64,000 nucleotides of DNA from Sphingopyxis sp. LC81 (GTDB lineage Bacteria; Pseudomonadota; Alphaproteobacteria; Sphingomonadales; Sphingomonadaceae). The translations under genes and the position numbers were made by a program. Every line of letters starts with the position of its first letter. Position 1 is the stretch's first letter. The stretch spans positions 186,001 to 250,000 of the forward strand of contig NZ_JNFD01000021.1 in the NCBI RefSeq assembly GCF_000756375.1. The letters are read 5' to 3'. Of this stretch, positions 9,108-15,877 are shown piece after piece. The notes under the pieces were generated by a model that saw only the letters and a list, made by a program, of their open reading frames with translations, was not told the origin of the DNA and did no database searches.

Positions 9108-9965
9108 TCAGCCCTTGGGGCGCGGTCCCGCCGCCGGTGCTGGTGCGCCATTGCCTTCGGCGCGCGCTACCAGATCCGCGGGCTTCAGTGAGACATTCTT
9201 GACCAGCGTGTCGGCGGGGCCGATCGGGCCGATGTCGCGGCCACCAACGGTGACCTTGAGCGCCTGCGGGATGCTCGTGCGCAGCGTGAACTGTTCGATA
9301 TATTCGGGCGGGACCTGATAGGTTTCGCCCGCGTCGAGCGTGCGCCAATTCTCGGTCTTGCCCTTTGCGTCGTCGAAACCGATCCAGACTTCCGAAACGC
9401 CCGTCAGCACGACCGGTGCGTTCGCCGCGACGGCGGACTGCCCGGTCGCGGCCTTGGTCGCCGGGGTGGCCCCAGCATCGCTCTGCGGTGCTTCTGACGC
9501 ATCGGCGGCACGATTCTGCGCGGCGATCAGCGCTTCGTCGGGCTCGACCGACAGGAAACGCCATACGCCGTACGCCGACGCGAGCAGCAGCGTGACGATG
9601 ACGAGGGTCCAGGTCAGCCGCGCGGTGGGCAGGCGTGCCGGATCGGTCGGCTCATAGGCTTCGTACAGCGGACGCGAACCATAGGCGTCTTCTTCGAGTT
9701 CCTGACGGATTGCGGCGCCGATCTCGGCCTCGGGAAGCTCGACGGCGCGGGCGTAGGCGCGCGCGAAGCCGGTGACATAGGTCCGGCCCGGAAGTTCCGA
9801 ATAATCCGACTTTTCTATCGCGGCGAGATGGCGCTGGGTGATGCGCGTGCGGGTCGCGACATCGGCAAGCGACAGCCCTGCAGCTTCCCGCGCCAGCCGA
9901 AGCCGATCGCCGGTACGCGTGATCGCCAGCTCGCCCTGTTCCGGGGCGACGTCCTCATCTGCCAT
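9108..9965 (-). CDS. RodZ-like membrane protein with helix-turn-helix domain
   Basis: A 285-residue protein with the RodZ layout. A cytoplasmic HTH domain (about 15-80, containing GLSLADVATRTRITQRHLAAI) is followed by one transmembrane helix (about 118-138). A periplasmic Ala/Thr-rich linker leads to a C-terminal beta domain of the DUF4115 type (about 190-265). RodZ anchors MreB filaments to the membrane and helps set rod shape. The gene is transcribed toward cpoB with a 114-base gap. The insertion sequence lies 123 bases upstream of its start, so its native promoter region may have been altered. Confidence 0.8.
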   Translation of the reverse strand: MADEDVAPEQGELAITRTGDRLRLAREAAGLSLADVATRTRITQRHLAAIEKSDYSELPGRTYVTGFARAYARAVELPEAEIGAAIRQELEEDAYGSRPLYEAYEPTDPARLPTARLTWTLVIVTLLLASAYGVWRFLSVEPDEALIAAQNRAADASEAPQSDAGATPATKAATGQSAVAANAPVVLTGVSEVWIGFDDAKGKTENWRTLDAGETYQVPPEYIEQFTLRTSIPQALKVTVGGRDIGPIGPADTLVKNVSLKPADLVARAEGNGAPAPAAGPRPKG

Positions 9966-10088
9966 TACTGTCTCCGTGCCGGTCGTTTGACCCAGATCGA
10001 CCGTGTCACCTGTTCATCGCACCGACGGCGCGCGCGAGTCAAATGAAGTTCGGCAAACAGGCGGCTGAAAGGATGTGACGCCTCCCGA

Positions 10089-11501
10089 TCAGCTATCCCG
10101 CACTGGGCCAAGAGAGGCATGGGATCTCTTACGTGCACCGTCCATGCATGGGTGGCACAGTCTATTTTGATGAAAATAAGGCGGTGGCGTCATGTGCGGG
10201 GCGAGAAATGCCTTCCAACCCTCCATCAGGGCCGCCTCGTCGAGAGGTTGTCTGCACAAGGCGCAGGCAGGCTTTTTCTCGCGGTAAGCTTTGTCCTTCG
10301 CCTCCGCTTCCTTCTTCAGCCTGTCCGGCCGCTTTCCAAAAAGGGCGCGTGCCCGGATCGATTGAAAATCATAGCTTCCGCTATAATTGTAGATCCGTTT
10401 TATTGCTCCGTTTCTAGCCTCGGTCGGACCGTTTGTAAGTCGCCCGTGATCGAAGAAGTTTAATATCTCAGTGCGCCAGTTGTCGATTGTGGTGATGACG
10501 GGTGCGAAAACGTTCATATCATCGTCGGGTATGGTCGCGCGCCACTCATCAAGTGCTGCTTCTGCGGTGGCGCGATCATGTAAATCCCAAATGCTCAGCA
10601 ATGCCTCTTTGGCCGCGTATGCGGAATATAGTTCGGATGAATTGGCCAACCATCCTCCGAGCTCTAACTCCTCACTGGCGCTCAACGCGGCCCTTCGTTT
10701 GAGAAAAATCCCATTCACGGCTTTGAGGGCCGGCCGCCGGTCGAGGTGAATTTTCCGCTGATAGCGGCGCCGCGCTTCATTCATGGCGTCGTTCACCCTA
10801 TCCACCATGTGCCATCGGTCGGCAATAACGGCTGCCTGCGGCATCGTTCTCTGTACTGCGGTCCTGTACTGGTCCCACATGTCCATCGTGACCGTCTCAA
10901 CATCTCGCCGGTTGGGCAGCGTCATAAAAAAGTTCTGCACGGACTGAAGGCTTCGGTTCGGAAGCATCTCGAACGGCCAGCTATCCTCTAGGTTAACGAA
11001 AATCGCCCGCAATTGCTTCTTTCCAAGCGTCAGCTCGTCGATTCCAATGTGGCGAGGGGCCCGTAAATTGCGCTCATGTTTTTCCAGCAGAAATGCGAAA
11101 AGCGCTTTACTGATTTCTCGGACGGTTCCCTCCGCTACGCCGGTGTCTTCGGCCACATGAGCGATCGGCTTCAGCAGCGACTGCTTTTCGATGTATTCCA
11201 CCAGGCGTTTGGTCATCCGGCGGGTGCGGTGCATTCCGGGCAAGGACTGCATGACGCAAACGCCGCACTGGGGACAAGTATATCTATTGCGGCGGACATG
11301 GATATAGGTGTGTCGGCCATGAACCGGGGCATCGACATAAGTCCTGGTTGTTGTTCCCCGCTTAATCAATCTGGCAATAGTTTTACATTTCTTGCAAGCA
11401 TGGGAGTCGAAATCGAAGGTGGCGGTGACTTGGTAAGCATCATTTTCGTCAACAAAGACGTCGGATACTGACCAGTTGGGGATAAGGAGGATGTTCGTCA
11501 T
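10089..11501 (-). CDS. ISL3 family transposase
   Basis: A 470-residue transposase from ATG 11501. An N-terminal zinc ribbon has two Cys pairs (CKKC and CPQC) for DNA binding, followed by a helix-turn-helix (VAEDTGVAEGTVREI). Candidate DDE residues are the Asp in IGIDELTLG, the Asp in ADRWHMVDRVNDAMN and the Glu in NGPTEARNGAIKR, all in the expected ISL3 order. A second pair of CxxC motifs near the C-terminus (CALC, CHPC) looks like another zinc knot. The frame is intact, so the element may be active. An in-frame extension to 11639 exists but lacks a good ribosome site. Confidence 0.9.
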   Translation of the reverse strand: MTNILLIPNWSVSDVFVDENDAYQVTATFDFDSHACKKCKTIARLIKRGTTTRTYVDAPVHGRHTYIHVRRNRYTCPQCGVCVMQSLPGMHRTRRMTKRLVEYIEKQSLLKPIAHVAEDTGVAEGTVREISKALFAFLLEKHERNLRAPRHIGIDELTLGKKQLRAIFVNLEDSWPFEMLPNRSLQSVQNFFMTLPNRRDVETVTMDMWDQYRTAVQRTMPQAAVIADRWHMVDRVNDAMNEARRRYQRKIHLDRRPALKAVNGIFLKRRAALSASEELELGGWLANSSELYSAYAAKEALLSIWDLHDRATAEAALDEWRATIPDDDMNVFAPVITTIDNWRTEILNFFDHGRLTNGPTEARNGAIKRIYNYSGSYDFQSIRARALFGKRPDRLKKEAEAKDKAYREKKPACALCRQPLDEAALMEGWKAFLAPHMTPPPYFHQNRLCHPCMDGARKRSHASLGPVRDS

Positions 11502-11680
11502 GATTGCCGTAATGTGTTTGAAGTTGCTAACAAAATATTTCCACGCATGGAGAATTGTTGCAGATTTGGTTGTATCGGCTGTCTGTCTATCCGTTGTTGG
11601 ACTACACATCGTGAATGACCGGGCTGTGTTCACAGTCAAATCGCTGCCGGTCGCTTTCGATGACGGGCTCTCTTAGCTAA
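10089..11680 (-). mobile_element. ISL3-type insertion sequence (ends approximate)
   Basis: The element carries one intact ISL3-type transposase and no passenger gene. I could not fix the termini. A weak inverted match exists between CCAAGAGAGGC (from 10109) and the complement of GGCTCTCTTAG ending near 11676, but the left copy lies inside the transposase reading frame and no target duplication is clear. It separates the housekeeping run ending at the RodZ-like gene from the lasso-peptide locus, so it marks the boundary of an accessory region. Confidence 0.6.
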
Positions 11681-12261
11681 GGTTTGAACGCGCTTAAGCG
11701 CGTGAGAAGCCGATCGATGCATTTTGTTGACGGTGATTTGGTGAACTTGCACTATCTCGGCTTGATAATCACCGATCTAAATCTATTAAACCACCCCGGC
11801 CACGCGTTCAAGGTCGATCGGACTGATCAAAAAAAGCAGCAAGTGACGCCGAGTCGGCGCTTAGAGATACTCAAAATATTGAATATGTCGAACTTCGCCG
11901 GCCGCCTCGTAAAGTGCGATTCTTCCCGATCCGCTCTGTCTTGAGGGGAAGAAGAAGCGCTCTATAGTGGCGGTATCTTTGACATTATCGGGTCGAATTA
12001 TCGACGCTATGGTCTAGTGGTCAGTCCTCGTCGTGAGTTATTCCATTTCGGCGTTTATCAAATCGGCATCAAGTCAATCAGCCTCAAAACAGGCTAGGCC
12101 GTGTTGAGAAATGGACTAGGCAAGATCGGCGTTTTCATCAGAATTGGTGTCGGGCGGCGCATATATTTACCTGTGCTGCACCGCAGCATGTCATTTAATA
12201 GACAGGAAAGAAATCAAAAATTTACCTCCGACGTTCAGGCGTAAGCAGTAACGGAGGTACA
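11502..12261. other. Intergenic stretch beyond the IS, with a long perfect palindrome
   Basis: About 760 bases with no convincing gene. An 86-codon open frame (11684-11944, plus) has no clear ribosome site and no recognisable motif. The stretch contains the end of the IS, the 16-bp palindrome at 11688-11703, a small hairpin (TGCTGC/GCAGCA, 12174-12188), and AACGGAGG just before the gene at 12262. AT content is higher than in the housekeeping genes. Confidence 0.5.
11688..11703. repeat. 16-bp perfect palindrome next to the IS end
   Basis: ACGCGCTTAAGCGCGT is its own reverse complement. It lies about 10 bases outside the approximate right end of the insertion sequence. It may be a regulatory site, a remnant of an attachment or target site, or part of a terminator, but no T-run follows. 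Confidence 0.5.
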
Positions 12262-12990
12262 ATGACAGCTCTTAACTTTGCAATCACCGATGAAGGCATT
12301 TTCCTCGCGACCGACACGCTCGTCAGCCGTGATGGTCGTCCATTGATGTTCACAGCCAAAGTTCTGGCTCTGCCGCATTTGCACGGACTAATAACCGGGA
12401 CTGGCTCGATGGTCCTGTTTCAACGCTGGTCGCTCACGGTCCTTAGCGAGATTCTGGCAATTCATATGCAGCTGCTCGATATTGATACGCCTAAGAGGCT
12501 TCGGAAAATTTGGGCCGAAATGTCGGACGAGGAGCGCGGCGACGGGCCCGCCTATATTTATCACCTATGCTATGACCCCGACATCGATCATTTTGGAGGT
12601 TTCGTATACCGCTCATCGAACGATTTCGAAAGCGAGCCACTCGGGCACGGAATCTACCCCGAGCCAGCGTTAGATATCGAGCCAGCTTCGCATCGCGAAT
12701 TTCTGATCGAAGACTTCCCAGGCGATCTCGTGAGAGCATGTCGACGCCTGCGGTTCGCGCAGGACAGGTCGGATTTCGACAAACGCCAACATATCGGTGG
12801 CCAGGTCATCGCGTACATGATGCAGCGCAATGAGGCTGAAGGACAATCTATGTCCACGCTGACGACGGCGCATACGGCTTACGAATTCGAAGATTTCGGT
12901 AGCACTTACGTCGAATGCGACGATCGAACTTTTGACGACTGGTGGGTTGAGGGTGGCGAACCGAAAACCTCCACTCTAGAGCGTCAGTAA
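12262..12990 (+). CDS. Predicted Ntn-hydrolase of unknown family (proteasome/HslV-like N-terminus)
   Basis: A 242-residue protein with a good ribosome site (CGGAGGTACAATG). I do not recognise the family. Its first 48 residues fit the proteasome beta/HslV pattern. After removal of Met the N-terminal residue is Thr1; Asp is at 17 (GIFLATDT), Ser at 21, Lys at 32 (TAKV) and Gly at 47 (TGTGS), close to the catalytic Thr1, Asp17, Lys33 and Gly47 of those enzymes. The rest is acidic and less diagnostic, with no signal peptide. If real, it would be a cytoplasmic self-processing amidohydrolase or peptidase. It sits about 310 bases upstream of the lasso precursor in the same direction. Whether it belongs to that system is open. 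Confidence 0.5.
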   Translation: MTALNFAITDEGIFLATDTLVSRDGRPLMFTAKVLALPHLHGLITGTGSMVLFQRWSLTVLSEILAIHMQLLDIDTPKRLRKIWAEMSDEERGDGPAYIYHLCYDPDIDHFGGFVYRSSNDFESEPLGHGIYPEPALDIEPASHREFLIEDFPGDLVRACRRLRFAQDRSDFDKRQHIGGQVIAYMMQRNEAEGQSMSTLTTAHTAYEFEDFGSTYVECDDRTFDDWWVEGGEPKTSTLERQ

Positions 12991-13301
12991 CCCAATCAGA
13001 TGCTATCATCTGCTCCGCGTCAGTCGTGACGTGTCGTCTAAGCGGAGAAGCTCTCTCGAGTCCAGTATGTCCCCGTAAGGGCCGCACAAAGAATTCGTCA
13101 GCGAAGTTGAGTACCATTGCAGCGGAGTAGGGTGGTGGCTCAATTTAATTTTAGTATCGGGTAAAATTTCTGAGATCGATGTGAACCGCATTCTATCGAA
13201 ATATATCTGGGTATATCTGAGATATATATTTGAGTTCCGATTTTCCGAAGAATATCTTTCGGTTGCGACTCGAATTGGTCGCATACTGAAAGGAGAATAC
13301 C
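12991..13301 (+). promoter_or_regulatory. Leader and promoter region of the lasso-peptide operon
   Basis: About 310 bases without a gene. The part from 13140 onward is markedly AT-rich compared with the neighbouring genes and contains the repeated TATATCTG sites described separately. It ends in AAAGGAGA, a strong ribosome site 7 bases before the GTG start of the precursor. I cannot define -35 and -10 boxes with confidence. Confidence 0.5.
13202..13226. promoter_or_regulatory. Candidate operator: direct and inverted TATATCT repeats
   Basis: TATATCTG occurs twice, exactly one helical turn apart (13202 and 13212). The second copy forms a perfect inverted repeat with AGATATA around a single base (13212-13226). 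It lies about 75 bases before the precursor start. The geometry suits a dimeric regulator, and the GntR protein encoded in this locus is one candidate, but this link is an inference. Confidence 0.45.
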
Positions 13302-13442
13302 GTGAAAAACTTGGATAATGACGAAATGATTGATCTCGGTGCCATCAGCGTCGAGACGCGCGGCATCAAGCAACTCGGCGAGCCCGATTTCGAAGATGGC
13401 GATCATTACGGCCTCGTCGGCGCGATCAGCACCGACGATTGA
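13302..13442 (+). CDS. Lasso peptide precursor, sphingopyxin I-like
   Basis: A 46-residue ORF with a GTG start and AAAGGAGA ahead of it. The leader is 20 residues and ends in SVETR, placing the conserved Thr at position -2. The predicted 26-residue core starts GIKQLGEPD and ends AISTDD. An amide bond between the amine of Gly1 and the side chain of Asp9 would form a nine-residue ring; the remaining 17 residues, with bulky Phe, His and Tyr, would be the threaded loop and tail. The core aligns along its length with sphingopyxin I as I recall it (GIEPLGPVD at the start, ITADD at the end). The B and C maturation genes follow directly. The exact steric-lock residues cannot be told from sequence. 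Confidence 0.93.
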   Translation: MKNLDNDEMIDLGAISVETRGIKQLGEPDFEDGDHYGLVGAISTDD

Positions 13443-13449
13443 AAGCGAT

Positions 13450-13477
13450 CGGCGTGCCGCCGGACGGGGGCACGCCG
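13450..13477 (+). terminator. Hairpin between the lasso precursor and the B gene
   Basis: A perfect 9-bp stem (CGGCGTGCC with GGCACGCCG) and a 10-base loop, 8 bases after the precursor stop. There is no T-run, so it probably stabilises or attenuates the transcript instead of fully stopping it. Similar hairpins between A and the maturation genes are known in proteobacterial lasso operons and are thought to keep precursor transcript in excess. Confidence 0.75.
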
Positions 13478-13499
13478 ACCGCAGTCGTTATCGCGCCAA

Positions 13500-14150
13500 A
13501 TGTCGATCATGTCACCTTCCCTGCGCCCAGGCCTTCACGATTGTAGGATCGGTGGCGATCACATATTCTTCGATTTGCCGGCCGATCGCTATTTTCTCCT
13601 TCCACCCCATTTTCACCTTGCCTTCGAAAGCTATTTGAGCGGAGCGCCAAGCGACCATGCGCTCTCACAGCTTCTTACCGCCGGTCTGATCGGGCCGGTC
13701 CCAGCCGAAGATTTGTCGGCGCCACCCACCTTCACGCTTCCTACCGCCAGCGTGGTTGATTTCCCGCCCGGCACGGCGTCTGCGGCGCACATCTTGCGAG
13801 TAATCTGGATGCAGCGCCGTGTGCGCGCCGAGCTTCGTCGGGTCGGCATTCTCGATATCGTGGCGCAACTGGAGCGAGGGCGTCCCCGAAACACTCGTTG
13901 CTATGATCGCGTCAGTCAGAATGTCGCCGCGGCCTTTCTCCTCAGTCGGCGGCTTGTCCCGGCGGCGGACCAATGCCTCGTGCGTGGAATCGCGATGAAA
14001 CGTCTGTTAGCGCAGGGAGGCTGCGACGCGAGACTCGTGTTCGGGGTAACGATGCCGTTTTCGGCGCATTGCTGGGTGCAGGCCGACGACGTAGTTCTTT
14101 CCGATACGCTCGATATCATCCGTCGCTACCAGCCAATATTTGCTGTCTGA
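13500..14150 (+). CDS. Lasso peptide maturation protein B (RRE plus leader protease)
   Basis: A 216-residue McjB-type protein. The first 85 residues should form the PqqD-like RiPP recognition element that binds the leader. The rest is a transglutaminase-fold cysteine protease that removes the leader. The likely catalytic triad is Cys159 (DQCLVRG), His190 (SAHCWVQ) and Asp202 (LSDTLD); the spacings of 31 and 12 residues closely match McjB of the microcin J25 system. The recognition and protease domains are fused, as in proteobacterial systems and unlike the split Gram-positive type. The gene overlaps the start of the C gene (TGATG). The ribosome site at ATG 13500 is weak and a start at 13509 is possible. 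Confidence 0.9.
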   Translation: MSIMSPSLRPGLHDCRIGGDHIFFDLPADRYFLLPPHFHLAFESYLSGAPSDHALSQLLTAGLIGPVPAEDLSAPPTFTLPTASVVDFPPGTASAAHILRVIWMQRRVRAELRRVGILDIVAQLERGRPRNTRCYDRVSQNVAAAFLLSRRLVPAADQCLVRGIAMKRLLAQGGCDARLVFGVTMPFSAHCWVQADDVVLSDTLDIIRRYQPIFAV

Positions 14151-15877
14151 TGACTGGCGGTTTCTACATCGACTTCAACGCCGAATCCGGGAAGCCTTCG
14201 GAGGGTCAGAGCATCTTTGGGCGCCCTCCTGACTTCACGGTCGCAAATGTGATGCTTTGGTCGAATGAGCCGATGATCGCGATCGACGCCAGGACCGTGG
14301 TCTTGGGATACTTGTTCCGAAAGGGACCGCCGAGCGTGCGCGTGCACGAAGGGGCAGGGGCAGGGGCAGACGGGAGCGCGCTCGCTGCTTCCAGTGGACG
14401 AGCCCTGCTTACCGGCTATTGGGGCGGTTATATTTTCGTCCATGTCACGCAGGGCGGCGCGCTTTACGTGCTGCGGGACCCGTCCGGTCTATTGCCTTGC
14501 TATATCCGGCGCGCGGGGGTGGAGACGGCGCTGGCTGGCGATATCACCGACCTAGCGGTACCCGGGCCGGGCAGAATCGACTTTGAAGAAATCGGTCGCA
14601 TCTTGGCCTCAGGAGATGCTCGCGGCCGGAAGACCTGTCTTTTCGGCGTCGAGGAACTGATTGCAGGAGAGTGTCTCATTGTCGACCGGCTGGGCGCGAT
14701 GATCGAGCCATGGTGGTCACCGTGGGACCATGTGGCTCCCAGAAAAATGTCCGTCGAGGAAGAAGCGAGCCACCTTCGCCAGACGATTGCGGATTGTATC
14801 GGCTCTTGGTCGAGCTGTTTTCCTTCGATCTTACTGGGGGCGTCTGGGGGGCTGGATTCGTCGATCGTTGCCGTAGCGGCGACTCCGCGATCGGAAAGAC
14901 TGACGGCCCTAACGCTTGTCAGTCCAGGCATTGTTGGTGATGAGCGCCCTTATGCGCACGCCGTCGCTAGTTCGCTCGGAATCCGCCTACGCGATGCGCC
15001 GCTCGACCTTGCTGATATCGACGTTGAGCGTGCTGTCACGCCCCACCACCCGTGGCCAATATCTCCGATATTCAAACAGGCAGTCGGCGCCGTCCATCGG
15101 CGATTGCAGTCTGAAATACCTATCGATGCTCATTTTTCCGGCAACGGCGGCGACGGAATATTTTGCAGCATTCGCAGCGCCGTTCCGCTGCTCGATCGTT
15201 TCCTGTCCGAAGGACCAAGTATTGCTCTCGGCAAAACAATTCGGAACATATCTGATCTCACCGGCGCAGACTTCCTTTCGGTTTTCAGGCATGCTTGGAC
15301 GCGGCACAGGCGCTCGGGCGGGGTACATTTGCCCCTCTACAACGAGCTTGGCCTTGAAGGGGAGGTTTTGGCGCGGACCGAGGCGCAGGGCTTCTCTCAT
15401 CCCTGGCTCTTGCCGCCCGAAGACGCGCTACCCGGGAAGACGGTTCATGTCGCGTTCCTGATGCGCGCGCAAAAAAGCCTCGAGCTTTATCCGCGTCGAA
15501 GTGCACCGCCGCATATCGCGCCTCTGCTCTCCCAGCCGATCGTCGAACTGTGCCTCTCGATTCCGACTTGGCACTGGATAGCCGACGGACGCGACCGCGC
15601 CGTCGCCCGCGCCGCCTTCTCGAACCGGCTTCCAAAAACGATCATTGAGCGACGACAAAAAGGAGGTCCGACTGAGTTCAATCTCTCCATCTATCGCACG
15701 CACCGCGATCGCCTTCACGAAATGCTTAGCGGCGGAGTCCTGGCCGCCGCAGGCATCATCGATATATCCATCCTGGACGAGCCTGAAGATGTTTCCTGGC
15801 GGGGCAATGCGCGGGAGCAACGCATTCTTGCCTTCGCCGCTGCGGAGAGTTGGGCGCGGCGATGGAATGGCGGTTGA
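14150..15877 (+). CDS. Lasso peptide cyclase C (asparagine synthetase homologue)
   Basis: A 575-residue McjC-type lasso cyclase. It uses ATP to adenylate the ring Asp side chain of the core and joins it to the free N-terminal Gly amine. The N-terminal glutaminase-like domain lacks a catalytic Cys at position 2 (it starts MTGGFY), as expected because no ammonia is made. The ATP pyrophosphatase loop SGGLDSS is at 232-238, and HFSGNGGDG follows near 330. The start at 14150 overlaps the B stop, so B and C are probably translationally coupled. A GGGGCA triplet repeat at about 14350 codes a Gly/Ala stretch in the N-terminal domain. The last 122 bases overlap the opposing isopeptidase gene. Confidence 0.93.
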   Translation: MTGGFYIDFNAESGKPSEGQSIFGRPPDFTVANVMLWSNEPMIAIDARTVVLGYLFRKGPPSVRVHEGAGAGADGSALAASSGRALLTGYWGGYIFVHVTQGGALYVLRDPSGLLPCYIRRAGVETALAGDITDLAVPGPGRIDFEEIGRILASGDARGRKTCLFGVEELIAGECLIVDRLGAMIEPWWSPWDHVAPRKMSVEEEASHLRQTIADCIGSWSSCFPSILLGASGGLDSSIVAVAATPRSERLTALTLVSPGIVGDERPYAHAVASSLGIRLRDAPLDLADIDVERAVTPHHPWPISPIFKQAVGAVHRRLQSEIPIDAHFSGNGGDGIFCSIRSAVPLLDRFLSEGPSIALGKTIRNISDLTGADFLSVFRHAWTRHRRSGGVHLPLYNELGLEGEVLARTEAQGFSHPWLLPPEDALPGKTVHVAFLMRAQKSLELYPRRSAPPHIAPLLSQPIVELCLSIPTWHWIADGRDRAVARAAFSNRLPKTIIERRQKGGPTEFNLSIYRTHRDRLHEMLSGGVLAAAGIIDISILDEPEDVSWRGNAREQRILAFAAAESWARRWNGG

